Shown piece by piece: positions 11,377-22,505 of a stretch of DNA of 30,662 bases; the first letter of the stretch is position 1, and each line of letters starts with the position of its first letter. Position numbers and translations under genes: made by a program. The notes under the pieces are model-generated. The model was not told the DNA's origin, did not search any database, and saw only the letters and a list, made by a program, of their open reading frames with translations. Origin of the DNA: Ichthyophthirius multifiliis (lineage: Eukaryota > Ciliophora > Oligohymenophorea > Hymenostomatida); contig NW_004086033.1 of NCBI RefSeq assembly GCF_000220395.1, positions 1 through 30,662 of the forward strand, written 5' to 3'.

Positions 11377-13148
11377 AAATAATTATTTTATTCTAAATAT
11401 TTATATATAATTTTTTGTTTTTAGTAATTAATTAACTAAAAATTCAGAAATTTATAATTATTATTATTTTTTTAAATAATATATAGACATTTTTAATATT
11501 TATGAGAATAATAAATAGTTTAAAAAAAAAATTATAATAAATATTCTTACATTAAATATTATAGAATTTAAATAAAGGAGGAGACCCTTCTATTTATTCA
11601 ATACATTTGTATTTTTTATAAAAGAAGTTTTTTAAATACTCATCTGTTTCTTTTTATATAAATTTAATTTTCTGTTTTTGTTAACAAGAAAAATAGCTAT
11701 TTGTTTAAAAAAAGTGATGGAAGATAAAATGGTAAAATTTTGTGATATTCCTGCCTGAAAGTTTATAAATAGATTAAAAATGAAAAATTCAGATTAGTAA
11801 AATAATGAATAAAGAAAGATATGCAAAAATAATCAAATAATGTATTCAGTTTTTGGAAATTTATATATATAAAAAATTAAATTTGTAATAATAATAATAA
11901 AAGTCTTGTATTATTTTGGAGGGAATAGAATAAAGTAATACTAATATTTAAAAAAAAAAAAAATTGAATGATAAACTAGTAAAAATAAATTATCGAAATG
12001 AAGGATTTTTATATTTTTTTGGAAAAATGAAATAAAAAAAAACTGTAATTTGATAGGATTTTTTTTTTTATTTATATAATTAAAATTTAAATCTTTTATT
12101 TAAATAGAAATATTTTTCTAAATAAAATAATTTTTCTTAAAATAATAATTTTTCCTAATAAAATAATTATCATATGCTACTATAAATAAAGGAAACAAAA
12201 AATGTGTAATGGCCTTTATTATATTTAATTTTTCAAAAAAAATCACATAAAAAAATAAATAAATAAACAAGTTAATTTAATATAAGAAGATAGTGTTTTT
12301 CAAATAAACATTACTATATTAAATTTTAAGAATTAATTTCTACAAATTTTACAATTGATAAAAATTCAAAATTAATAATAAGTGTAGAAATATAGAAAAT
12401 TTTTATACATATATATGATTTATATTGTGATTGGAATTTTTTCTTAAGAAAAGAAAAATTTTCTTAATAAAAACTAGTCTTTATTAAAGTTAAATTTATT
12501 GTATTATTTAACAGTTTTTAATTATATAAATTATGGATTTAAATTTAAATTTAAATATAAAACAAATCAAAAAAACTATTATCTAGTATAATAGCTGCTT
12601 TTAATTATTAATATTATAACATATTCTTTACCAATTTTACCCAATCATTTTAATCTAATTTTATTAATAAGCCAATTCAATAATATATTACAATTTATTT
12701 GCCATTTAATTTTATCTTAAGATTACCATTCGCCATTAATTGTTTTATATAAATAATTCAAATTATGTTATTAAACTTCTGGTTTTTGTAATGAGTCTGA
12801 TTTTTTTCAGTTTTTAAAAATAAGTCTTATTATGGAAGTTTATTATTTGAAAAAGGAATTAACCATGCTAATTATGTAAAATCTATATGTAAATATTAAG
12901 TAATTATTTTTTAAATTTATATATATTAATAATTCTATTAAAATATATATCTATAATTTTAATTTAAAATATATATAATTTTTTTTTTTTTAATTATAAA
13001 TATAATATTTTGACTCTTGTTAATAACTTTAAATATAATTACGTCAAATCAAAATACAGAATAGTTCTAATAAAATAAAAGAAATTCTATAACTAAATAA
13101 AAAGAAAAAAAATTATTAAAAAATATCTAAAAAAAAAATTCAAATAAA
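11377..13148. other. 1.8-kb intergenic region without recognised gene
   Basis: AT-rich spacer, a little more mixed in base composition at 11570-11760 and 12590-12900. Neither strand gives a convincing exon or RNA fold. A box C/D-like pair near 11715-11757 was examined and not accepted. Confidence 0.55.
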
Positions 13149-14436
13149 ATGTCTAATTCACCCATTAAATTTGATAATCGTGTAGTCATAGTAACAGGTG
13201 CCGGAAACGGATTAGGAAGAGAATACGCTTTATGGTTCGCTTAAAAAGGTGCCAAAGTAATCGTAAATGACCTCGGAGTAAGCCATTCAGGTGATGGTGT
13301 TTCCCAAAACGCAGCATAAAAAGTAGTCGATGAAATAAAGGCTTTAGGAGGACAAGCTGTAGCCAATTTCGATTCTGTGGAATTTGGAGATAAGATTGTT
13401 AAAACTGCTATGGATGCTTTTGGACGTGTGGATATTCTTATTAATAATGCAGGCATTTTAAGAGATGTTTCCTTTCAAAAAATGACTGATAATGATTGGA
13501 ATTTAATCATGAAAGTACATTTGACTGGTACTTATTCAGTCACAAAAGCTGCTTGGAATATTATGAGAGAATAAGGGTTCGGAAGAATTATTAATACTTC
13601 CTCAGGATCTGGTATTTATGGATCTTTTGGTTAAGCTAATTACTCAGCTGCTAAATTGGGTATTCATGGTCTTACTTAAACTCTTGCTAGAGAAGGAGAA
13701 AAGAAAAATATTAGAGCTAATACAATCGCGCCTATTGCAGCTAGTAGAATGACTGAAACTGTTTTACCATAAGAAACTTTGGCTAATTTAAACCCTAAAT
13801 ATATAGTTCCTTTGGTAGGATATTTGGCTCATGAATCTTGTGAAGAGAATGGATCTCTTTTCGAAATTGCAGCTGGATTTATTGGTTAACTGAGATGGCA
13901 AAGAAGTGCTGGTCATTTATTTGATTTACCTTATACAGCCGAAGAAGTTAGAGATAATGTAAAAAATAATTTTATATTTTTATTTGAATCTATTTTAAGT
14001 GGAGTAAAATAACTGATTTTTAAAAAAATCCTGAATATCCAACAAGTGTTTCAGATACTTTTGCTAAGGTAAATGAAAATTTAGAAAGAATTTAATTAAA
14101 AAAAGAAAAATAAGAATAATAATAAGGTAAATAAAGTAAAATAAATGAACTTAAAAGTGAGCAAATTTTCAGTATGATGAAAGTTTACCTTGAAAGAGGA
14201 GAAGGAAAAGATCTTGTAAAAAAAGTAGCAGCTACTTTCGGATTCAATATTTAAGAAAAAAAAGGGGGTACAATCAAAAAAAGTTATACAATAGATTTGA
14301 AAAATGGATAAGGTTGTGTTGATTTCTAAGAAAATAAAAATGCAGACGCTACTTTTACTATGATTGATGAAGATTTCTATTAAGTTTGTATGGGAAAATT
14401 AAATCCAAATAATGCGTTTATGACAGTCATATTTAT

Positions 14437-14484
<48 letters not shown>

Positions 14485-14642
14485 TTTTATTTTATTTTAT
14501 TTATTATTTTATTTTATTTTCATTTTTTTAGGGAAAAATGAAAATTAAAGGAAACATGGGTAAAGCTACTAAGTTTACTCCTGATTTATTCCCTCCTCCA
14601 ACCCCTGAAAATATTGCTAAATATTAAAGTTCTAAGCTTTGA
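13149..14642 (+). CDS. peroxisomal 3-hydroxyacyl-CoA dehydrogenase-SCP2 fusion (MFE-2/HSD17B4-type, no hydratase domain)
   Basis: 448 residues; exons 13149-13958, 14000-14425 and 14532-14642. Predicted NAD-dependent (3R)-hydroxyacyl-CoA dehydrogenase of peroxisomal beta-oxidation. Short-chain dehydrogenase domain at residues 7-280: nucleotide motif TGAGNGLG at 16-23, NNAG at 99-102, catalytic Ser152, Tyr165 and Lys169 in YSAAK. The stretch [20 protein letters not shown] is diagnostic for the MFE-2/HSD17B4 group. A Q/K/E-rich linker leads to an SCP2 sterol-carrier domain (about 335-435; [17 protein letters not shown]). The protein ends in Ser-Lys-Leu, a canonical PTS1 import signal. The 2-enoyl-CoA hydratase domain found between the two parts in animals and fungi is absent; Dictyostelium is known to have a similar two-domain protein. 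The 106-nt second intron is filled with TTTA repeats. It converges on the flippase gene. Confidence 0.95.
14426..14531 (+). repeat. TTTA-repeat intron of the dehydrogenase-SCP2 gene
   Basis: Intron 14426-14531 starts GTCATATT and ends TTTTTTTAG. Its centre is about a dozen tandem TTTA units followed by TTTTA units. Splicing phase 0 joins ...AFMT to GKMKIKG, the expected SCP2 reading. Confidence 0.85.
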
Positions 14643-14828
14643 TTTTTATATAAATGAATTTTAATAAATATTTACAAAACACAATATAATATCTATTAAG
14701 ATATATATTTTTATTTTATTTTTAAAATTAAGCTTTATATTAAAACAATAATTTTTTTTAAATTATAAAAATAAATAATATAATAATTTATTTATATTTT
14801 TTATAAAAATACATATAATAATATATAA

Positions 14829-17800
14829 TCACATTTTATCTAATTCCTTTTTAGAATTAATTTTTTAAGCTTTATCTGGTATATTGGCTCTTTATTCTTA
14901 GTTTACTAGTTCAATAAACTAAGCTTATTCATTATTTGTATTATTAATTTTGTGTGAACTTTCATTCTATTTATTAGTTGTTTTACTTTGTTTTTCCCAA
15001 AAAGAATTTAAATTGCTATTATCGGCAAGTTGAGACCCTTTAAGTGCCCATTTTTCGTCTTATTGTTTAAAAGGTAATTATTTCATTAATTTTCTTAAGG
15101 TTTTTTCCTTACTTTCCTCATTATAAATTTCTTTTAAGACAGTCACAAATACATCAAAAGTCCAAATTCCGGCTACAATAATAAAAAGAACTAAATAAAA
15201 ATGTGGACCGGAAAGCATAATTATTGGCGTACTATATACTTAACTTTATTCAGCTATTTCTGAACCTAACATAAATAGGAAATAAATAATAATACTAGAT
15301 CCGAATAATGCAAAATAACTAATAGGTGTCCAATATCTTGTGTTTGCTGCTATTTTAAGATCAGCAACCTTTATTATTATTATTTTTTAAATTAAATTAA
15401 ATTAAATTAAATTACCAAAACTACTGTAGAATAAATAATTAATGAAAGAGTCCATTAATCAGAATTATAGCCTTATAATAAGAAAATTTTATCTCCAATA
15501 GACCAATAAGCTATATAATATATAATCAAACCATGCACTATACCTTATATAATTGATATTAAAAAAATAGGTGTTGAAAAAAGTGTTTGCTTCTATCCCA
15601 AATAGTATAAGGAAGGCAATTTATCTATCATATATTTTTTTCTACTTTCCAAAACTTTTTAAATTTTTTTTTTCTATCATCTTTAATCAAGGATTGTTTC
15701 ACTTCTTTTGGTAAATCGTAATAATTATAGTTTATATCTTAATCAAAAATAGCTCTTATTATTAATGGGAGTGCTGTAAAAACTAAATTGTACAAAGATA
15801 TGTATATATCATCGAAGATTGTCTAACCACTAAATCCGCAATAAAAAGCAAAAAAAAATTAAGGAATAGTAAAAATCCTATTTTTATTAAATAATTTATT
15901 TTTTTAAAAAAATTTAATATTAAAAGTTTTATTTTTTTACATATTTTTATAAAAGAAATAAATAATCATTTCTGATATTCTTATATATGACCATCTTCCA
16001 TGTACTAATAATAGTCGCCATAAACATTTAAATTACCCAAGTGCAAAATCACTACTTTAAACAGCTCTCATACCTTCGTTTCCATATAATCCACAACCTA
16101 TAAAATATATAAATATAGATTATTATAAATAAATTATAAACCTATATGTGCTTCTTAAATCATATTTACATCGTTTGCCCCATCACCTATTGCTAAAGTA
16201 ACTTTTCCTAATTATTATTTTATACTTCTGACTACTTAAGCTTTTTGGGTTGGAGAAACTCTACAGCAAACTACACTTTCACATTCTTTGGTAATTTAAA
16301 CAAACCTTTTTTTTAAGTCTGGATTTCTTTCATCGAAAACTTTAGTAAGAGCATCTCCTTCTATTAGAAAGCATTTCCTGATTTTATTTTCTTTACAGTA
16401 TTTAAACCTTCTCCATTAAATTTCCATGAGTTCTTTTCGGATTATTTTCTCGTCAGTGGCGCTTATTGTTAAACATTCGAAATCATTCAATATTAATTTG
16501 CAACTTCTTGCTATATTTTCTGCGGTCTCAAGTTTATCTCCTGTTAACATCCATACTTTTATATCTATATTTAAAAATATTTTTTGTATTATATGTATGA
16601 TTAAGTGTATTTATTAATACTTGCTCTTAACATATCATTAATTACTTCAGGTACTTAATCTTGAAGTTTATCTTCTACAGCTGTAGCACCTAATAAATAG
16701 AAATCTTGCTCATATTTATCAGCTAATTTAGCCATTTCAGTATCTCTATCTTTAGAATCTGAAAGTAATTAATATTCTTTCAAAAAAGCATCAAGTTCCT
16801 GTCTAGACATTATTTTTATTCCAATAAGTAGTGTTCTAAGACCTACTGATGAAAATTCTGTCAATTTCTTAATCGCATTTTCAAGGAAAGGCTATTGTTT
16901 ATTATCTAATATTGGTTTATTTTCTTCAAAACCAACCAATCTTTTAATTACTATACTATCTGCGCCTTTAATATACATTTTAATGATACCATTATCTTCA
17001 ATAATAATTGTCATTCTTTTCCTATCTGATGAAAACTCGAATATATTATATCTTTTAAACTCATATTATTTTTGAATGCCTCCTTTTTCGTTTATTTTCA
17101 TTAATACGCCGTCTGTAGTATTTCCCGTAAATGTAAATCCCATATTATAGGCGCAATCTACAAGTGTTATTTCGTCCGGAGAAGGGCCCTAATAGTACAT
17201 TTTAGTGTCTAATGGATCTTTATTTTTTTAAACTATACATTCATGTGCAATTCCTAAAGCTTTGAAATATTCACAAGATAATTCGTATTGATTTTTTAAA
17301 GTATACGAAGATTTTCCATCTTTTGATTTAATTACATAATTTAAATTAAAATTATCTTTTATATCTGCTTCTTGGGTTAAAATATTTGATAAAATATAAT
17401 CTTCAAAAGTAAATTCTGATATCAAGGCTTTTTGTTCATGGATGGATAAAGGTTGATTCTTTATGGGCACCGTTTTATTTTATGCTTTTTTCATAGGTAC
17501 TTTATCTCCATATAAGGTATTTCCGATTACACAATATTTAAACTACATTTCGTTTTGTGTTAAAGTGCCTGTTTTATCAGAAAAAATGTACTCGACTTAA
17601 CCTAATTCTTCATTTATTGAAGATGTGAGTACTTTTGGCATTTTATCATTATGAGGTGAATACATAACTTTTTTATATTATAATTTAAATAAAATGCTTG
17701 AATATTATTTTTACGTTCATCTTTAGTAATAAAATATGATTAAGCTACCTTAACCATTTCTAAAGAAACTACAAGAGAAATCGGAATCATAGTATTGAAA

Positions 17801-18843
17801 AGAATAAAATAAGAAAAAAAAACAAAAAGGGCAGAAAGTGCAGGTGTTACATTATTTTCAGTTAAATTCAAGTAAGGATATATATTTTTGTTAGTTCTCA
17901 GCCACACAAAATGACAAGATGACATCACGAAGGCACAAGTGAGTTAAAAAATAAGAATTCCAAGTATAAAAGTGTTCATCTTTTTCTCCATATCGGAACA
18001 TTTAGCCTTCGCGGATTCTGAATTTCTCATAATTTTAGTATCCATGCCTGTATAAACGACTACGCCGTAAATATACTCAGTATTTCTCAAAAAAGCCCCT
18101 CTTGGTAGTAATTATTTAGCATTAGAAGGTACAAATTTATCCTCTGTTTCGGATTCATTTTTAAGATAAAATTTAATCGCACCTTCAAATCTATTGGGAT
18201 TCTAATCAGGAGCCTTTGCCTATACTTCTAAATGGAAGGAATTATTAGTGTCGAAAAAACCTGATTTGGTATCAAAAAAGCGAGCTGTATTTGCCAAAGC
18301 ACATCTCGGTTTTAAATTTTTTTCTCCATCCAAAGCACCTGTTTCTATATAACAAGGACCACCTAACTCAGATCCTAATACTAGCATATCAGCAGGAAAA
18401 GAAGTATCTTTAGTGATTTTGAGAATGTCTCCTACATTGATTCTGGCATAAGGGAGTTAGATTTCAGAGCGGTTTTATACTATTATTTAGGTGGTCTTTT
18501 GTTAGTAATTTTACTCATTATCTGATACATGCCTTTAGTAATCTTCATAGCCTTCTCGAATCATAGATATGGCTAATACGAAAACTAATGGGGCTATTGC
18601 TACGAAAGGAGATAGGGGAGATATTTCAGGAATGCTTTGTAATATTGCGGTTATCAAAAAGTAGATATTCGCATATCGCTGGAATTGTATTAAGAGAGAC
18701 AATGGAAGAAAGTCTATTAAATTATACCGGGATGTTTTTATAAAATTTGAAGGATATGATTTTTCTTCTTTATTTTCTTAGACAAATGCTTTAAATTAGC
18801 GGTCTTGATTATAGTTGATTAATCTTCGTGAAAAGATGCCCAT
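14829..18843 (-). CDS. P4-type ATPase, phospholipid flippase
   Basis: About 1252 residues. Start ATG 18843, stop TGA 14829-14831; introns 17668-17714, 16565-16620, 16098-16141, 15878-15940 and 15369-15415. Flips aminophospholipids to the cytosolic leaflet using ATP. Visible: N-terminal [10 protein letters not shown] of M1; actuator motif [11 protein letters not shown]4 PISL in [14 protein letters not shown]; phosphorylation site [12 protein letters not shown] with Asp near 407; [13 protein letters not shown]; hinge [16 protein letters not shown]; and M5-M6 sequence [20 protein letters not shown]. The P4 group is shown by these and by the lack of charged ion-binding residues in M4-M6. The actuator loop has Lys where the family usually has Thr (DGEK for DGET). 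After [16 protein letters not shown] the frame slips at a T10 run on the plus strand (15664-15673), resuming as [14 protein letters not shown]. One missing base fits; a 29-nt intron (GTGAAA...GATAG) is the alternative. The C-terminal ~130 residues are Q/N/K-rich. Confidence 0.96.
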
Positions 18844-19365
18844 TTTTTTATGTTTGGTTTGGCTTTTTTTTTGCTTTTTTTTAATTTTTTTCTTTTAAGT
18901 TTTACTTTTTTATTTTTTTATTTTTTTATTTATTAATATAAATATTATTATGTTATTATAATAAAATATTTTTAATGTATTTAATTTTTAATTTATTTTG
19001 TGAAATGGATTTTTTAAATATTTAAGATCTTATTTTTTTCTTTTAAAGGAGGAATTATTTATTAATTTTTGAAAGTTAAAGGATTCATATATAATTTAAT
19101 AAAAATAATATATAATTATATATTAATTTTATTTTAAATATTTTTTTTTATTTTGATTGTAATAATAAATAAATAAAAATTATAAAAAAATAAATTCTAA
19201 TAGTGATTCTTTATTTATTATAATAAAAACTTTTATTAATTTATAATTTTTTATATAAAATATATATATATATATATTTTAATTAATATATCATATAAAA
19301 TAGTATAAATATTTATATTAAAGCTATTTTTTCTATTTACATAAAATAATAGTACAATTAATTAT
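18844..19365. other. intergenic, nothing recognised
   Basis: Spacer upstream of the flippase start and downstream of the next minus-strand gene's stop. It contains a short TA run near 19260-19278. The flippase promoter must lie here, but no element is recognised. Confidence 0.55.
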
Positions 19366-21426
19366 TCATAAATTTGAACATAATTTAAAATAATTAAGAA
19401 TTTCCTAACTATAAAAGACATTATTTTATCTAAAAATTTCTTCTAATCCTTTAAGCCAAAACGAAAAAACTTCCTTAACATCAAAAATATTAAAATATAC
19501 AAAAGCAGCTTCAAAATCATAAATATTAAATAACATTTCTTATTCACATAATGTTAAAAATAAATACTCATCAATTAATTTTGGATTAATAATATCTATT
19601 TCTTTTAAATTTTTAGGTAAATTAGACTCAATAAACTAGTTCTCACACCAATCTATAACAGACTTAGTAAGGTTAGTTGAACATTCGTTAAAATTAAGAT
19701 AACTTAGGTCTAAAGTGCCATTTTTTTACATTAATCTCTAGAATTTCAAAACGAGATCTTTTTAATATAAATTAGGCTTGTATTTTTATTTGCCAATAAT
19801 TTCAATGATTATTTCTTGAAGTTCTTCGAAAAAAGAATTGGGAATATTTTAAATTTTAAACTTATTATGCAGGAAAATGATTACATCAAGTATTTTATTA
19901 GTTCCATATAAAAAAGAAAATAATTCATTAAAAAAATTTCCTATTTATGTATATGTAGGATCAAGAAAATGGCCTATTATTTTTTTGTTTTTTAAACATA
20001 ATTATATGAATTAACTTTTTAAATTATTATAGTCATATATAAAAAAGAAATTCCTTTAGTTTTCTATTTTGTTTATTATTTCATATATTATTGGCTTTTA
20101 TATTTTATTTTATCTTAAAATTTTTAAACATGAACTTTTTATAAGATAAAAATCTACAGGAGATACAATTATACCTTTAAATATATTTGTATTTTATTTT
20201 TTAAAATAAAATCAATTAATATGAAAATATTTATATATATATATATATATAAAATATAAATAAAAATATATATATATTTATATATATATATTTATCTATA
20301 TTTATATACCTTATAATTTTTCATGAAAAATAATTATATTATTTTAGTTTAATCCTATATTAAATTAATGGCTTAAATGTAGACTTGTTCTATTATTTCT
20401 TCATCGAATTTTTTGACTATGAGTTTTTCATAGCACAGATTTTCGAGTATTTTTTTACTAGAATTCTTATTTTTCATTACCTAATTTATGTATGGTTTAT
20501 TTTGACATTATTTATTGCATGTTTGATATGTATTTTTCTTCGAATTTTTTAATTAGTTTTTATTAAAAACTTAATTCTTTCATTTTTCTAATAAAAATTT
20601 CCAACACAGTTTCTAAAACATTCTAATTTAATTTAATTTGACCTAATTCTAGTGTAATCTTACTTTTGTCAGCCACACCTGCACTTTTTTGATATAATTT
20701 CATTAAATAAAATGTCAGTTAATCCTCATTATAAGTAGAATTTCTCGAATATTATACTAAAACATCATTTTCCTTGATTTAAACTTACAAATAAGAACTA
20801 ATTTTGTGTAAGCTTTCTTCAAAACATCCATTTTATTTTTAAGGAGAAGAAGGTGAATGCATTTCCTAAGGAATCGTCTAAAGTTTTATTTTTGGAAGAT
20901 TTTTATGTTTTTCGATTTTATATTTTTCAATATGATTTTAACTTTTTATTTATTTTTTTGATTAAAAGTCTTGTATATTATATATAGAAATTATATTGGA
21001 TATTCTTCGTTTTTTTTTTTCGTCATTCTACTTCTTTTCATCATTATATTCCTTTTTTTTCCATATTAATTATTCTTAGTGTTATGTTTATATTTTTTTG
21101 GGAATTTATGGGAATTTTTTTAAGTATGTTTATACTTCTTTTTATATTTTTATAGTAGATAGACGCTTATAGAAAGGAGATTTTTATTTTGGGCTTTTAA
21201 GAAACTTTAACTGATTTTTAAATTATTATTGGCGAACTGTATAGAAATTTAATAGTTTATCATATTCATAATTGGTTTATTATTAAAATTTTATAATAAG
21301 TTAGGGAGTATTAGGTAAGGTTTTTTTAGGTTTGTTTTCATATTTTTCTTTTTAATGTAAAAATATGTTTTAAGAATAAATTCTGTAGTCTAAAAGTTTC
21401 AAAAGGCCTTTTTCAAGTTCTTTTGA
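19366..21426 (-). CDS. unrecognised large soluble protein; 5' end unresolved
   Basis: Stop TGA 19366-19368. The clear coding frame runs upstream to about 21426 without an in-frame ATG, so a 5' exon is missing from this model. One candidate ATG at 21607 ends phase-correctly at a GTAAAT donor at about 21555, but it is unproven. Proposed introns are 20417-20480 (64 nt) and 20095-20309 (215 nt, TA-rich); with them the frame is continuous. An acceptor at 20175 would keep extra coding-looking sequence (IIVSPVDFYLIKSS) but does not match phase. The protein exceeds 550 residues. The N-terminal part is basic and Q/K/P-rich (LPNTPQLIIKFQQQTNYEY, KSPKQKSPFYKRLSTI), the middle is helical (ITLELGQIKLNQNVLETVLE), and the C-terminal 240 residues look globular (LDLSYLNFNECSTNLTKSVI, DWCENQF, SFWLKGLEEIF). 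No family recognised; no membrane segment. Confidence 0.62.
20095..20309 (-). repeat. TA-rich microsatellite-bearing intron
   Basis: The stretch 20225-20305 is alternating TATA/TATT repeats inside the proposed intron of the unrecognised gene. Donor GTATAT at 20309; the acceptor is chosen by frame. Confidence 0.5.
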
Positions 21427-21842
21427 TTATTTATTCAATTTTTTTTTTGTTATAAATAAAATTTATAATATTATTATTTTTTTATATTTATTTTTTTTAA
21501 AATAACAAATAATAATATAATGTTTTTCAAACGTAAATATATCTATTTTATTTACATTTAGATTGTAAATAATAATTTAATAAAATTATTTTATTTAAAA
21601 AATACATTGAGTTCTTATTAATCTATATTTATTTATTTATTTTTTAAATATACATAAATAAATTATTATTAGTTAATATTATTTTACAATATTACACTTT
21701 ATTTTGTTTGTTTTTTAAAAACATTACTTTTAAACATTATGTTTTTTATTTTAGGTTAAATATTTAAATTAAATAATTTATTAACACAAAAAAATGTAAG
21801 GAAATAAAAGTTTATATAAAATATATAAATAAATAAAGATTA

Positions 21843-21887
<45 letters not shown>

Positions 21888-22319
21888 ATATTAATATTTT
21901 TATACTACATTATATTTTTTTGGCTTATTTAATTAAAAAACAAAACCAAAATTACAAAAATAAATATTAAATTTATTCCATAATTTTTTTATATGTTATA
22001 CTATTATTATAATATATATTTTATAATTCTTTTTATATAAAGAATTTTTAATTAATTTTATTTATTTTAGACTTTAATAAGAAGATTAATCTATATAATA
22101 GTTTTATCATTTATTTTTAAAAAAAATAAAAAACTTTTTCTTAAATATATTTTCGACAAATATAAAATTAAAAATATATGGATAAAATTAAAAAAAAATA
22201 TATTTTATAACATAATCATTATATATAAAATAATATTTTAATTGGTATTGTATATACTTATATAAAAAAGATTTCATATAGAATATTTTTTTTTAAAAAA
22301 TTATATATATAAATATATA

Positions 22320-22370
<51 letters not shown>

Positions 22371-22505
22371 CTTTTATATATTAATTTTGTTTTTTTTTCA
22401 AAAAAAAAAATAGTTAATATTTTTTTATTTTTTTTTCTAAAAAAATAAATAAAACTTTGTAAAAAATAATAAATAAAATATCTAAAAAAAATAAATAATA
22501 AAAAA
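21427..22505. other. divergent intergenic region with TA microsatellites
   Basis: It lies between the 5' end of the unrecognised minus-strand gene and the Sam50 gene, and probably holds the missing 5' exon of the former. TA repeats lie at about 21849-21890 and 22330-22368. No other feature seen. Confidence 0.55.
22330..22368. repeat. TA dinucleotide microsatellite
   Basis: About 19 uninterrupted TA units upstream of the Sam50 gene. Confidence 0.9.

Noticed and set aside
11715-11757. Box C/D snoRNA-like pair (GTGATGG ... CCTGA)
   Set aside because: Box C is imperfect, there is no terminal stem, and such motifs are frequent by chance; no target could be checked.
13149-14642. Numerous in-frame TAA and TAG codons, which under the standard code would make every gene a pseudogene
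   Set aside because: They fall throughout highly conserved enzymes (LysRS, flippase, dehydrogenase) at Gln-compatible positions, and all genes end in TGA. This is the known ciliate reassignment.
20417-20480. Apparent frameshift at an A7 run in the unrecognised minus-strand gene
   Set aside because: A 64-nt intron (GTAATG...CATAG, phase 1) removes the run and the TGA and joins good coding sequence on both sides.
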